Of a stretch of 64,000 nt of DNA, positions 1 to 11,976 are shown piece by piece. Each line of letters opens with the position of its first letter. Position 1 is the stretch's first letter. The notes under the pieces were generated by a model that was given only the letters and a program-made list of their open reading frames with translations, was not told where the DNA came from and made no database searches. This DNA comes from Leptodontidium sp. MPI-SDFR-AT-0119 (lineage: Eukaryota > Ascomycota > Leotiomycetes > Helotiales > Leptodontidiaceae), in NCBI GenBank assembly GCA_020726505.1, contig JAHLEZ010000049.1, positions 1-64,000 on the forward strand. Reading direction: 5' to 3'. The translations under genes and the position numbers were made by a program.

Positions 1-1640
1 CCTCCCCTAAGTAAAGGCATTAGTAGTAAGTGTGCTCTGGAACTGGGCTGACCTGCGACAGAAGGGCCAATACTTATATACGTGGTAGTAAGGGAGTGGA
101 TAACTGGAGCTAGAGCTACTATAACCTCCTGCTCCTCCTTACTAAATACGGAAGCCCCTCTCGTCTAAGTACTGTCACTTGACCACGTTCCTTATATATC
201 GACTGCGATTTGTCCTGGCCACGAGGAGCTAATACTAAGATAAAGAGGCTAGGAAGTATCTAGTGATACGAGAAGGGCTAAGTAAAGCGGCGGGAATTTT
301 AGATCGTAATAGGATTCCTCGATCGACGGTGAAGTTACTAGACAAACGGAAAGTATATAAGGGCAATCGCAGGCGGGCCAAATCCTCTGACCTCGGATGT
401 TACAAGATCCGGGTCTTAAGCGCCTGCGAAGATCTCCTGGCTATGTCCCGAGCTACAGGAGGATTCCTGACAGCACGCTAGTATTGACGACTTTATTAGA
501 GGAATAAGGGCAGGACAGAGCTAGAAATAGTCGCGGGGGAACGTGGTGGCTGGCAATGACGGCTGAGTTCAGCTTTGTATAGAAGGACGGGTTGAGTGCA
601 ATAGCGAGTACTGCCTAGTCGAGGAGCATTGTCTTATCCTTTTGTGTAAGGATCGCAGGTTCTTAGGTATAAGGGAGAGTACAGAATAGAAGCCACGGGG
701 CTTTTATTATGTAATGTGCATTTCCCTTGGCCTTGCTAAGATAGGCAACGACGGCCTGACAACTAATAGGACACTAGGGCCGGATAGCGGGCGGCCATAT
801 AAATCTTTAGTATTTCCCACTTTAAAGTGGCAGTTTAGTAGAAGAATCATCAAGTTTCTAACTCGAGGCCAATTCTATTTTTTCTCGTCAAACATTTTCT
901 AAGAGTTATAACTATAGCGACTGTCGACTTAAACCACGTCTAATTTTAGCAGCCACTAAAGCCCTCACTCTACTAGTAGGACACATTTCCACACAAATAT
1001 AGCAGAGCTACCTCCGCAATTATATCTTATAACTAGCTAGTTACAGCGACTAACAGCGAGGCCGTGACTTTAAAGCTTAGCCCGAAGATAAAGAAGTCGA
1101 AGCTCAAGGTATAATCACAGTAGAATCTTTAGAAGGGACCTTGATTAATCTACTATAAGAACTCGCAGGCCGCATTCACGACCTCACTAACTATAATAAT
1201 AATATAAACGATAACTTGCTATTAATTAAAGAACTCTTAGATCCGCTTTTATAAAAGAAGATCGCGGTAATAAGATACTAAGGCACTTGAGGTATACGCG
1301 TCAGCTCTTTATTACTATAGTAAGTAGAATTCTAATTACTTCTAAATAGGCTAGTAATTCTTAAAGAGGACGAGGGTAATACTCTTAACTACACAGCCGA
1401 CTCCGAAGCCGCCTCTACCTCTATTAACGCTAGCCCTATTCCTACCTTAAAGCGGAGCTAGCGCGTTAATCCGTCGAACCGCGAATTATAATAAGATGTC
1501 GAGGAAGGCTACTTCGTTTATGAGGACTTACATTTACTTCCTTTATTAGACTATAAAGGTTTAATATTTACACCCGCCTAGGGCTAGCCTCCCTCTCGCC
1601 TTTACTTGCTTAAAGTATCCTAAGACTAGACTAAGCTATA
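1..1640. other. RIP-degraded DNA, no gene recognised
   Basis: Stops occur in every frame and TA steps are abundant. The longest open stretch, near 263-481 on the plus strand, begins at a GTG and matches no family I know; its start has a weak helix-turn-helix look. I see no LTR, terminal repeat or RNA gene here. The stretch from about 1000 onward may be the mutated upstream part of the remnant that becomes readable near 1640. Confidence 0.4.
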
Positions 1641-2820
1641 TAGCGATAATAGAACCACGCGAATTATATTAAGAGAGTTAGCGGCCCTGTCTCTAATTAC
1701 TATATTAAACTAAGACAGTGTAGGGGAAGTAAAGAAAATATCTCAGATCTCGAAAGAGACATATAACTAGCTTTCGAAGAGCAAGAGGAGTTATTAGTTA
1801 CCTCTCCTAACTCCCCACGTCCTCGTTACTTTATTAAATTATCGCATCCTTTAATTAATTAGGATTGTGACTAAGGCTAGTCAGAAGAGCTCTGGTCTAG
1901 CTCACGGCTCTATAGTCAAGAGAAGGAGAAGAAAGACCTGCACGAGTAAGAACAGGAGAAGATAATAGTAGATGAGATAAAGCGGGAGGTATTAAAGTAA
2001 GAACTAAAAGACGCCGACGACGATAACGATAGTAAGAAGCGCGAGCAGCGGGGAGAGAAGCGGCAGTACTAAGATAGAAGAATCAACAGTAGCATCTACT
2101 ATTCCGAGAGCAGCTACTATAGTCATGACACAGACGAGGACGACAAGGAAGACGAGAACCCACGACTTACGAAGTAGCGGAGACTGTTCCTAGCGTCTCC
2201 TAAAATGCCTCCAACGCCTCCCCTTAATTAGAGCTCACTAAAGCTATGCCTGGCACAGCCTCACCGCGCGACGCTATCCTCAACTATATAACTTAAGATC
2301 GGCGATACGTAGTCCTAGACTGACCTTACTTACTCGCCCACGTCCGTAACTAATAACCGTTATTACGTCCCATTAAGCTCTCGTAGTCCCTTAAATACGG
2401 AAGAGTCGGCATTAGCCGCGGATTATTAAGAATAGCCTTTCTAAGGTTTCTTAAAACGCGTTACGATTAGTAATCAGATCACATACAATCTCGAGTTCTC
2501 GTTGTTACATATCCCTAAGTACTTAAATCTCTTACTTTATTTAAAAGTTTTAAGTACTAACTCTAAGGAGTCGTTAGTAGAGGCTACAGTCTCTCGCCGG
2601 GCTATTACTTCTCGTAAGCCATATAAGGAACTAACTAAGAATCAAGAGAGTCTATTAGCTATAATAGTCCGCGACGATAAGACCTAAGCAGAGATAAGCC
2701 GGCATTTCCTAGGCCACACATTATAGTCACTAAAGGAGAACTTCTTCACGAAATAAGGAGGAAAGCCTTAGAAGTAGGGGCGAAAGGCCGGGGTTAAAGT
2801 CCGTGTTTAAAAGATATAAG
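1640..2820 (+). pseudogene. Degenerate coding region, charged middle and Myb/SANT-like C-terminus
   Basis: One reading frame can be followed for roughly 390 codons, broken only by TAA/TAG at places where Gln or Trp would fit. The middle (about 1920-2180) is strongly charged, with Glu/Lys runs and an Asp-rich patch, as in a coiled coil. Near the C-terminus (about 2615-2760) the pattern is basic residues, a stretch opening with PYKELTKNQESLLAII, then an AEISRHFLGH-like segment. This resembles the single-repeat Myb/SANT domain of many fungal proteins (known pattern: xxLIxLKExxxxWxEIAxxFPGR). Specific function is unknown. The start is not visible and the original could have carried introns. I am moderately sure this was coding and less sure of the Myb assignment. 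Confidence 0.45.
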
Positions 2821-5284
2821 CTCTCCTAAAAGTAGTGGATACATAAGATATAAGAGGCTTAATATTTTCCTTTCTTAACTCTAAGTTTACTTACTTCTAC
2901 ACTTAAATAAGGCTTCTTACTCTTTAATACTGCGCCTTCTATTATCTTCTATATATATTTTCTATACTAGTTTAATCTAAATATTAGATGCGGACGACTA
3001 CTACTTAGCCAACTCGTTATACTTCTAGATTACACTATAGTAATTAATAAATACTATGTCGCAGCTTTTACTAGGCAATCGCCAGTTAGAGTCAAGGAAG
3101 CGCTTATAATATCGAAGATTTTAGCTATTTAGGTGAAGCTACAAGTAGCTGACTCGATCTCTAGAGCTTAGATAATGTCGAGTACTAGGTTCTTGATTAC
3201 TATATACGTGCACAAGAAATATAACTAGAATTACAAAGAAAGGAAGAGGTTAATAGTTAGCTATAATAACATTAAACACGAGAATTTAGAACTTATAGTT
3301 TAGTCGAAGCACAGGCCTACTATAGAAGTAATAGGCAGATTAGCGGGAACGGAAGAATATATAACCGAGTCATATACGCAGCCCGTGGCTTTTAGAACTA
3401 ACTATATTCGTAATTAAATAAACTTCCCCGAGCCTATTTAATACCTTTAAATAGAAATAACTATATACTCTATTAAATATTCTACTTAGTAGTTTTATGT
3501 GGGAGGGTTAGTTAATAATAGTGGGGTATCTTGCTTCGAGAAAGCCACTAAATTTAAAAGCCCGTGTATGTGATTCGACTACACGTTTTTCCGCTTTTAC
3601 TAGTTAAACTGGCCCCCTTTTGTAATTAGAAACTTGACATTATTATCAAATAACTCAGTTAAATAAACTATAACACACAACTCTATCGTAGTATACACAC
3701 CTCATCTAAGGTTCTATCTGGGCTCAAATCGCTGTATACTTCCACTTAGGAACTCGATCCTCACTTAGTAGGCATAAGTCTTCCTGCGAAAAAGATTTAT
3801 ATAAGAACTAAGAGATGTAGATTATGCCATTCGCAGCTTCCGTGGAGTGGCGAGTCAGACCTTAATTTATAAGATCTCGATTTTCGAGCAGGTATAAATT
3901 AAAATATTACTTAGTTACTGTTCCTTTTTGACTCCTTAACAGCATTCTACTTAGAACTAAACGATGAAAATACTATCGAAATCACTAAGACTGCCAACTT
4001 GTTAGACATCTACGACTAGTAGATTAATGTTAAATTAACTAGTCATTGCCAAAACTAGTTAATTGCTATTTGCTACTATTAGTAAAGGTTTCGCGCAAAA
4101 ACGACTTACCCGACCGCCTATTACTTTTACGCCTAGTACTACGAGATCCTTATCTAAAAAGCCGAACGTTACAAGGAGTCTGAAATATATAAGCTTTCTT
4201 AAATACTGTCACTAGGCTCAGTAATATAAGAAAGTAAATACTTATATCGTTAGTAGATTAAATATATAAGTAATAAAACGCTTCGTGTGCTTGTAGACAG
4301 TTATTAATTACTTTATAAATTATTACGTTTGCCTATAAAGCTTAGAAATATAGTCTAGAAATATATTAGTCTAAAGGCTACTATTAGCGTTACTGTCTTA
4401 GTCACAGAGGAAATAACACGCCTACTCTACGCCCTTAACTACTCTAGCTCTTAAATTATATCCTTGACTTAAGGCTCTCGTATTTTTATTAAGATATTGA
4501 CTGTTTTTAATACTTTATATATATAAAGTCTAGCCGATAGTAGTTACTCTAAGGTTATTCCCGGTGTCGTTATTTACCTCAAATTTGCTATAGTTTATAG
4601 TGGAATCTATATAGTTAAGTTATATAATAGCGACTAGAATATAAGCTGGCTAAGTGTTCTTCTTAACTCGGGTCGTACTTAGTATAGATGTATTTGTAGA
4701 CCGGGAAACACACTTATATATAGCTCAAATGTAAGTCGATACTGACTTATATTTGTTATACTTAATAGCCGTAAGGTTTGTACTTTACTTTTTTGTTTAG
4801 CCTAGACGACTAAATTTTGTGGGATTAATTAGACATCCCGAATACCCTCTGTAACTTAGACAAGGAATTATTCGACTTCAAACGAGACATTAGTCGCTCT
4901 TGTGAGCTGCCTAAAAGTCGACAACTAAGATATTTTAGATACTTACTTTTACTTAGCGATAATAAATATATAAATAGTCTTACTATTTATTTCTCTAGAA
5001 ATAGAATCGTTAGAATAGAAAGCCACTTTATAAAGACGTTAAGGCTCATTAGTAGTCGCGACAGTTGCCCTAAGTATTTCTTATTTTACTTAGGGGAACA
5101 AATCGCGTTTACTTAGCTTTATATTATTAACTCTTAAAGCTATATATTTATTGCGCCGACTGTGACAGTAAGTCGAGAGTGTACCTTAGTATAATTTATA
5201 CTTAATTTATTCTCACAAATTTAGACAACATTTAGGAGAATCTATATGTTCGGACTATATATTCTGCCTTAGTAAGTAATAAAC
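2821..5284. other. RIP-degraded DNA without recognisable gene
   Basis: TA-rich with CA and TG almost absent; no frame could be followed for long. At 3498-3507 the decamer TGTGGGAGGG occurs. The same decamer marks a clear insertion junction at 53426, so a degraded LTR of that family may start here. Confidence 0.35.
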
Positions 5285-5800
5285 GACAAGTATAAATAGA
5301 TTCTTCTCGACCGACCCGGATCTATTACAGGGTACTATGTCGAATGGCTAAAATCTACAGTAATTATAAGAATTAGAGTTACCTAAGAAAGTAATTCTAT
5401 AAGTACTAGAAGCCTAAACCTAGAATTCACTGCCTATAATGCCCCTCGCTTAGCTCGAGTTAGACCTAATGCGGGCTTATTTATATTTGTCGCTGATTTA
5501 AGTAATCTTCGAAAAGTCGAAATCTGTCGTATTAGTATCCGCTATATTAGACTAAAACTATATTACCTTTAAACACTAACAGTAGTCCTCGGACAGTGGC
5601 ATAATACTGACGCTTCACAGCACGTGTTTATATTTAATAATAATAAGCCAAATATAATAGGAATCTGATTTAAATTCTCGAAGTCTAGTAATCATTAAGT
5701 TATTACTGACATCAGCTTTGGAGCGGACACAAGCGATAACTACAATAGTAATTACTTTCGTTTAAGAGAGGTAAGACTTAATCTAAGTTATATTCAAAAT
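5285..5800 (+). pseudogene. Unidentified fungal coding remnant
   Basis: One plus-strand frame reads through about 170 codons with only RIP-type stops. It gives a globular-looking protein segment with motifs such as APRLARVRP, VADLSNLRKVEICR and VVLGQWHN, the last followed by an acidic/Ser segment. The order is reminiscent of fungal F-box-associated proteins with a conserved LGQW step, but I cannot name the family. No start or end is visible. A polar, biased composition alone would not give such a sustained frame, so I take it as once coding. Confidence 0.35.
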
Positions 5801-6213
5801 TACTAATAATAGATCAGACTATTATATAGTAGTTCTTTAAATCTAATAATATTATTTGTCTCTAAGACGGAAAAGTTCTCCCCGTTCTGAAAGGGAGTAT
5901 TATTAATATTAAGTAATTTTTGTATTAGTATTAGCCTAAGAAACAATAAAGGAGAAAGATATATCTTATATAATACTTAATTATATAAGAATCTTGTCGT
6001 GCGTTATATACTTCTATTTCTTCCCCTTATATAACTAAGTTGTCTTCTTACTATATTTTATTTTTGTTTAATCTGATTTTATTATACTTTTATTATAGCC
6101 ACGAATATCTCTAAACGAAAATTTATTAAGGCGCGTTATATAAGGGACTTAGGTGACTCTCATAACTAAGTAAGCGCCTTTATTATGTCTTATACCTTTA
6201 TTTACATTTATTT
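5801..6213. other. Non-coding RIP-degraded stretch
   Basis: No gene or repeat boundary was recognised before the tandem duplication that begins near 6214. Confidence 0.35.
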
Positions 6214-6315
6214 CATCGGGATCTTACTAAGACAATAGGCCTAAAGTATTACCTCTTATACCTCCGTGTACATCGATTTTATTAGGGTCTTACTAAGACG
6301 ATAGGTCTAAAGTAT
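6214..6315. repeat. Short tandem duplication used as the family A insertion site
   Basis: A unit of roughly 60 bp (containing TCTTACTAAGAC, an A/G-ATAGG step, then CTAAAGTATTACCTC) is present at about 6214-6270. It begins again at about 6271, is cut by the copia element after AGTAT (6311-6315), and resumes at 11911 after the element. The insertion therefore sits in the second unit. Confidence 0.7.
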
Positions 6316-6680
6316 TATAAGAATACTAGCCATATACGAGCCTAATAACCGATGCGAGCCTTTGATACAAAGCTAATAACCGATGCGAGCCTCTGATACA
6401 AAGCTAGTAACTTGATACAAAGCTAGTAACTTGATACAAAGCTAGTAACTTGATACAAAGCTAGTAACTTGATACAAAGCTAATAACCGATGCGAGCCTT
6501 TGATACAAAGCTAGTAACTTGATACAAAGCTAATAACCGATGCGAGCCTCTGATACAAAGCTAGTAACTTGATACAAAGCTAATAACCGATGCGAGAGCT
6601 CAGCACTCAAAGTAGTTATATAGACCTAGAAATGCCCCCTCAATAGAATCATCATTCACACCATCATTCTCTATTTTACA
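6316..6680 (+). repeat. 5' LTR of family A with internal 19-bp subrepeats
   Basis: It runs from TATAAGAATACT to CTATTTTACA and matches 11584-11910. The inside (about 6360-6590) is built from two alternating modules. One is the 19-mer GATACAAAGCTAGTAACTT and the other is a longer GATACAAAGCTAATAACC unit ending in GATGCGAGCC. The first block has four 19-mers here but two in the 3' LTR, which accounts exactly for the 38-bp length difference. Confidence 0.92.
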
Positions 6681-6693
6681 GGTTATGAGCCTC
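6681..6693 (+). promoter_or_regulatory. Probable primer binding site of family A
   Basis: GGTTATGAGCC follows the 5' LTR directly. It resembles the GGTTATCAGAGC-type sites common in copia elements that prime from an initiator tRNA fragment. Position is the main evidence. Confidence 0.5.
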
Positions 6694-6869
6694 CGACAGC
6701 ACCTCCTCTTATTCTACCTCAATTCAACAGATCAAGAGCTTGCTCTTTACCTAAATCATTCTCATATACTTCGTTACAACCTCATTTTGTTTGTGTTTGA
6801 GTTTTATCGACTGGCTCGACAAGAACTCTTCTCTTACACACCATACCTTCTGGACCCTCAAAATACTCC

Positions 6870-7010
6870 ATAAACTCTATACCTACGGCTTTATACCTCA
6901 TACCTACGGCTCCATACCTCCATACCTACGCCATACCTCATACCTACGGCTCCATACCTCCATACCTACGCCATACCTCCGGCATATCTCCGGCATACCT
7001 CCATACCTCT
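6870..7010 (+). repeat. Tandem CATACCTACGGCTC-type repeat in the family A leader
   Basis: The leader contains iterated CATACCT, CATACCTACGGCTC and CCATACCTACGC words, arranged as a roughly 50-bp unit repeated about twice with partial copies. The frames crossing it are low-complexity (Tyr/Leu/His/Pro) and I do not treat them as genes. Confidence 0.7.
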
Positions 7011-7240
7011 GATTTATTAGCTGGTCTAATAAAAGGATTTTTCACTCAAATATAACACTTGAAAATTTCTCAATCAATAACAGGTATTTTACCTTATAAC
7101 TTAGAATATATACAATCCACGTGATTAATAACTAATATCAAAAAACTTAGACTTTCTTGAATAACTCAAATTCGCAAAAATCTCAAGTTAAGTTAATATC
7201 TTCAAAAACTCTTTGAAAAATAACTAATAAAATAAACAGA

Positions 7241-10200
7241 ATGAGCTCTAATAAGATCACTATGGCTAAGCTTACGGGCTCGGCTAATTACCCTATTTGG
7301 GCACTTCGTATGACGGCCTTCTTAACTAAAGAAGCGCTAAACGCTGTAATAGCGTCTAATAAAGTAAGTGATGAAATAAACGGCAAAGCTCTCTCTAATA
7401 TCCAATTGCTTATTGAGGACGGTCCTCTTTTGCAAATACAGCACATAACACGTGCTTTTGAAGCTTGGCAATCACTTAAAAACCTCTATTCCCCTAAGGG
7501 GTTTAGCTCGGAATTTTTGATTTGCCGAGAATTCTTTGATACCTATTTGATTAAGTATAATTCAATGGAAGAATACCTTAACAAGGTAAAACAGCTAAGC
7601 GATCAGCTAAAAGCTAAAAACCTTGAATTGCCTAAACAGGTAATAATAACTTAGGTTCTTAATAACTTGACTAATAACTATAATGGATTAGTTTCCAATA
7701 TAACACAGTCTTTAAGAACTAATATTGATTCTTATACCCTTGAGTCGTTATTCTCTAATTTATTAGACGAATCAAAACGTCAAGAATCAAATAATACTAA
7801 TACAGATCAGGCCCTAATAACTTCTAGTGGCTATAAAGGCAAAAAACCTTATAAAGTCACTAAGAATAGCCCTCAAAGCAAGAAGTATTGTACTAATTGC
7901 AAACAACACTCTCATGTGACTTCTAACTGCGCCTTCCTATTTCCCGATAAGGCCCCTAAGGGGTGGAAACGGCCAAAGACTGATAAATCACCTGATATTA
8001 CCGAGAAATCGGCTCGGGATAAGCGGGAGGAGAATATTGATATTTTATATAGTAATAGTGATATTTTGGAAAATATCGGGGATTTTGATATTGATTTCCC
8101 TATGGAAGATATACAGGTATTTATGACTATACCCTCTATAAAGAATATAACTAATAATACAAATATAGGCTCCAACTTTGTAAATAATCAAGAATTAGGG
8201 GTAAATAGTCAAAAATCAAATAGTCAATCAAATACCTTTGTTTTAGATACCGCTACAACAAAACATATATGTTGTAATATATTATATTTCCATGAATTTA
8301 AAACCTGTAATAAACTAGTTAGCTAGGGAAAAGCTAAACAAATAAATATAAAAGGATACAGAGATATCTTAATAAAGTCAATAATTAATAATAAAATATA
8401 TAAACTCAAAGATTGTCTTTATATGCCTGAATTAGGTATTAACTTAATATCTCAAAGTCAATTAAGTAGTTAATACTATAGCATTTTTAATAACTCCTTT
8501 GCCTATATCAAAAATAATATAACAAATGAAGTAATAATTGAAGGCAATAAATCTAAAGGATTATATATACTAAATATTATACCACATAAAACTAGTAATC
8601 AAATAATTAATACTAATATTTTGAGTACAATTGAAAATAAACCTATAAGCATTAATAAAATGGATTTGCATGTAAAATTAGGTCATATCAGCTTAATATA
8701 CTTAGATAAAATAATAAATAATACTTATAAATATACTAATATAATCTCAAATACAAATATAAATAATCAAATACTAAACTGTGAGACTTGTCTTAAAGGA
8801 AAATTCACTAATAAAGTTAATAAAATAACTAGTAATAAAGTCTTTGATTTACTACAAAAAGTAGTCAGTGACTTATGTGGCCCTATTACACCTATAACAT
8901 ATAATAATTATAAATATATTATAACTTTCTTAGATATTAAGAGTAAATATTTAGAAATAAAACTACTAAGAAATAAATATAAAGCAATGAACGCTTTTAT
9001 TAAATATAAAAATAAAAATGAAAATAATAATAATAATAAACGTATAAATATACTTGCAACTAATAATGGTGGAGAATATATAAATAATAAATTTAAAGAA
9101 TATCTTATAAATCATAGAATAACTCACCAACTAGCTCCTGCTTATACAAAAGAACCTAATAGTACAGCAGAGCGTATAAATCGCACTATATTAAATAAAG
9201 TTAGGTGTCTACTAGCATTTGCTAATTTACCTAATTATTTATAGGGGGAAGCTGCAATAACGGCTACATATCTCTATAATAGAACTCCGCATTCGGTAAT
9301 AGACTATAAAACTCCTTATGAATTACGATATAATAAAATACCAGATATTACCCATATTAAAACCTTTGGATCTATATGCTTTTATAAAAATAAAAAGAAC
9401 CATATAACTAAACTAGAACCAAAAGCTAATAAAGCAATACTAATTGGATTTAATTATCCTTTATATAAAGTCCTAGATATAATAACTAAAAAAGCTCTTT
9501 GGGTAAGAGATATTAAAATCATTGACAATAAATTTATAAATAATCCTGAAATAAATATATTTGAAGAAAGTCAAATAAATATACAAGACCTTATAAATAA
9601 TAATAATAATAATAATAATATAAATAATAATGAAGGCAATAATAACAATAACAACAACAACAATAATAATAATAATGATGGAGATAATAATAATGAGGAT
9701 AATACTAATAATATAAGAATTACAAGAAGTAATAATACTAATAATAATATAAGAATTACAAAAAGTAATAATAATAATAATCATAATAATATTCACCCAG
9801 ACGGATCAGGCCGCCATAGAACAACTTTTCCTCAAGTTGTAATAAATAGCTCTCCAAATATAGCTCTAATAAATAACTCTACAGAAAATGAAGAAGACCT
9901 AGTCTTTATAAGTAATATTAATAATAAACCCAATACATATAAACAAGCTATAAATAGTCTTAATAAAGATAATTGGTTAAAATCTATAAAATCAGAAATA
10001 GATGAGTTAGAGCTACAAAATACGTGGAATTTAGTAGAATTACCACCTAATAAAACCTATTTAAGAGGTAGATGGGTTTATAGAATAAAAACAGACCTAA
10101 ATGATAATATTATAAAATATAAATCAAGATAGGTAGTAAAAGGCTTTAATCAAGTATTAGGCCTTAACTATTTAGAAACCTTTTCAGCTACTTGTAGGCC

Positions 10201-11533
10201 AGAATCCTACAGGTTAATATTTATATTAGCTATGGCAAATAAATGGAAAATGCATCAATACGACGTTAAAAATGCCTTTGTACACGCTAAAATAGATGCT
10301 AAAATATATATAGAACAACCAATAGGTCGAGAACGATATTATAATAAAAATAATAATACATATGAGTTAATAAAAACCTCTAATAATAATAACAACTCAA
10401 AATTATATTATAAACTTAATAAAGCTTTATACGGCCTTAAGCAATCACCTAGACTATAGTATAAACACTTATCTGAGGCCTTAAATAAACTAGGTTTTGA
10501 AGCTCTACCATTTGATAAAGCTATATTTATACATAATAAATTGAAAATAATTATAATTTGCCATGTAGACGACTTAATATTCACAGGACCAGATAATAAT
10601 ATAATAAAGGATATAGTTAAAGAATTAACTAAAACTATAAAAATAGAATATATAAGTGAAGTACATCAATTCCTTGGCATGGAAATAAAACTAGATTATA
10701 AAAATCAATCAGTACATATAAATCAAAATAAATATCTTCAAACGTTATTCGAACGTTTTAATAAAGGTAATTTAAATCCTGTAACTACACCAGTAGAAGC
10801 AGGAATTAGATTAGATAAAGCAACTAGCTTAGCTAATAAAGAAGACCTATAATTATATCAACAACAAGTAGGCTCTTTAATACATCTAGCAACTAAGACA
10901 AGACCTGATATAGCATATGCTATTAATAGATGCGCTAGATATATGTCTAACCCTGATTTAAGCCATTTTAGGGCTCTAGACCGCATTTGGAAATACTTAA
11001 ATAAATACCCCAAATTAGGAATATACTATATTTGTAATAAAACATTCCTAGAATTATTAGGCTATATAGACGCCGATTAGGGGGGAGATATTAGCTCCCG
11101 AAAAAGTACTAGTGGCTTTTTGTTTCTAGTAAATAACTGTATTATAAGTTGGCTTAGTATGCTTCAAAAAACAGTAGCTTTATCAAGTTGTGAAGCTAAA
11201 TATATGGCTTTTAAAGAAGCAATAAAAGAAGCATTATACTTATATAATCTAATAAACTACTTCAATAAATTTCTAAATAATAAAGAAACTCCTATACCAA
11301 AGCTATTAACTAATAGTGAATCAGCTCTCAAATTAGCTAATAATCCCGAATTTCATAAAAGAAGTAAACATATTAATATAACTTATCATTTTATAAGGAA
11401 CTCAATAAACGAAAATAAACTAAATCTACTATACGTAAATACTACAGTTCAATTAGCAGATGGTTTTACAAAAGCTTTAGATAATAATAAACAATTAGCT
11501 TTTATAACTGCTTTAAATCTAAGAACTACTTAA
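7241..11533 (+). pseudogene. Family A gag-pol polyprotein, one frame with eight premature stops
   Basis: All parts lie in one frame of 1431 codons starting at the ATG at 7241. Gag occupies about residues 1-270, with a CCHC knuckle near 210-225 (C-x2-C-x4-H-x4-C intact). A weak protease site (LDTATTKHIC) follows. Next come the pre-integrase zinc region (HVKLGH, then CETC) and integrase around 540-700, then the RT with DVKNAF, ALYGLKQSP and HVDD. RNase H has YIDAD and SSCEAKYMA. Premature stops begin at 7652, 8324, 8471, 9242, 10130, 10457, 10850 and 11078. Six sit at conserved Trp and two at Gln, each one TG to TA or CA to TA step away. Catalytic Asp is Asn in integrase (TNNGGEY) and in RNase H (TNSESA). 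AAT runs encode Asn tracts near 9595-9790. Confidence 0.92.
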
Positions 11534-11572
11534 ATAAAAGATAAGATATAAATAAATAAATTATAATATATC

Positions 11573-11583
11573 TTACGAGGGGC
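11573..11583 (+). promoter_or_regulatory. Polypurine tract of family A
   Basis: ACGAGGGG lies directly upstream of the 3' LTR, where plus-strand priming occurs in LTR elements. It is short and identified by position. Confidence 0.5.
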
Positions 11584-11910
11584 TATAAGAATACTAGCCA
11601 TATACGAGCCTAATAACCGATGCGAGCCTTTGATACAAAGCTAATAACTGATGCGAGCCTCTGATACAAAGCTAGTAACTTGATACAAAGCTAGTAACTT
11701 GATACAAAGCTAATAACCGATGCGAGCCTTTGATACAAAGCTAGTAACTTGATACAAAGCTAATAACCGATGCGAGCCTCTGATACAAAGCTAGTAACTT
11801 GATACAAAGCTAATAACCGATGCGAGAGCTCAGCACTCAAAGTAGTTATATAGACCTAGAAATGCCCCCTCAATAGAATCATCATTCACACCATCATTCT
11901 CTATTTTACA
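11584..11910 (+). repeat. 3' LTR of family A
   Basis: It starts TATAAGAATACT and ends CTATTTTACA. It equals the 5' LTR except for one base (a CCG to CTG change in an early subrepeat) and two missing 19-bp units. The duplicated AGTAT follows at 11911-11915. Confidence 0.92.
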
Positions 11911-11976
11911 AGTATTACCTCTTATACCTTCGTGTGCCTTAGACTACTTCCTAGTTATAAAGCCTAAAGCGCTATC

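Larger units (their letters stand above)
6316..11910 (+). mobile_element. Complete Ty1/copia LTR retrotransposon (family A)
   Basis: A full element of 5595 bp lies between a perfect 5-bp target duplication, AGTAT at 6311-6315 and at 11911-11915. The LTRs are 365 and 327 bp. They differ by one C/T substitution and by two copies of a 19-bp subrepeat, so the insertion is young. The internal part carries one gag-pol frame in the copia order (gag, protease, integrase, reverse transcriptase, RNase H). Both LTRs begin TATAAG instead of the canonical TG, consistent with a TG to TA change already present in the template. The element cannot code for its own proteins as it stands. Confidence 0.93.

Noticed and set aside
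263..481. Open frame of 72 codons as a helix-turn-helix gene
   Set aside because: It starts with GTG, the similarity is weak, and no continuation could be found.
6390..6600. CRISPR-like array of regular repeats
   Set aside because: The units are contiguous 19-bp modules without unique spacers, lie inside an LTR, and are duplicated in the other LTR.
7912..8175. Minus-strand open frame in gag
   Set aside because: It lies wholly opposite the clear Gag frame with its zinc knuckle.
9473..9796. Minus-strand Ile-rich open frame
   Set aside because: It is the shadow of AAT runs in family A pol and has no motif.
7241..11533. Reassigned genetic code with TAG read as tryptophan
   Set aside because: TGG still encodes Trp at many places, TAA also appears at Gln positions, and Cys to Tyr and Gly to Arg/Lys changes occur too. 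TG to TA and CA to TA mutation explains all of these.
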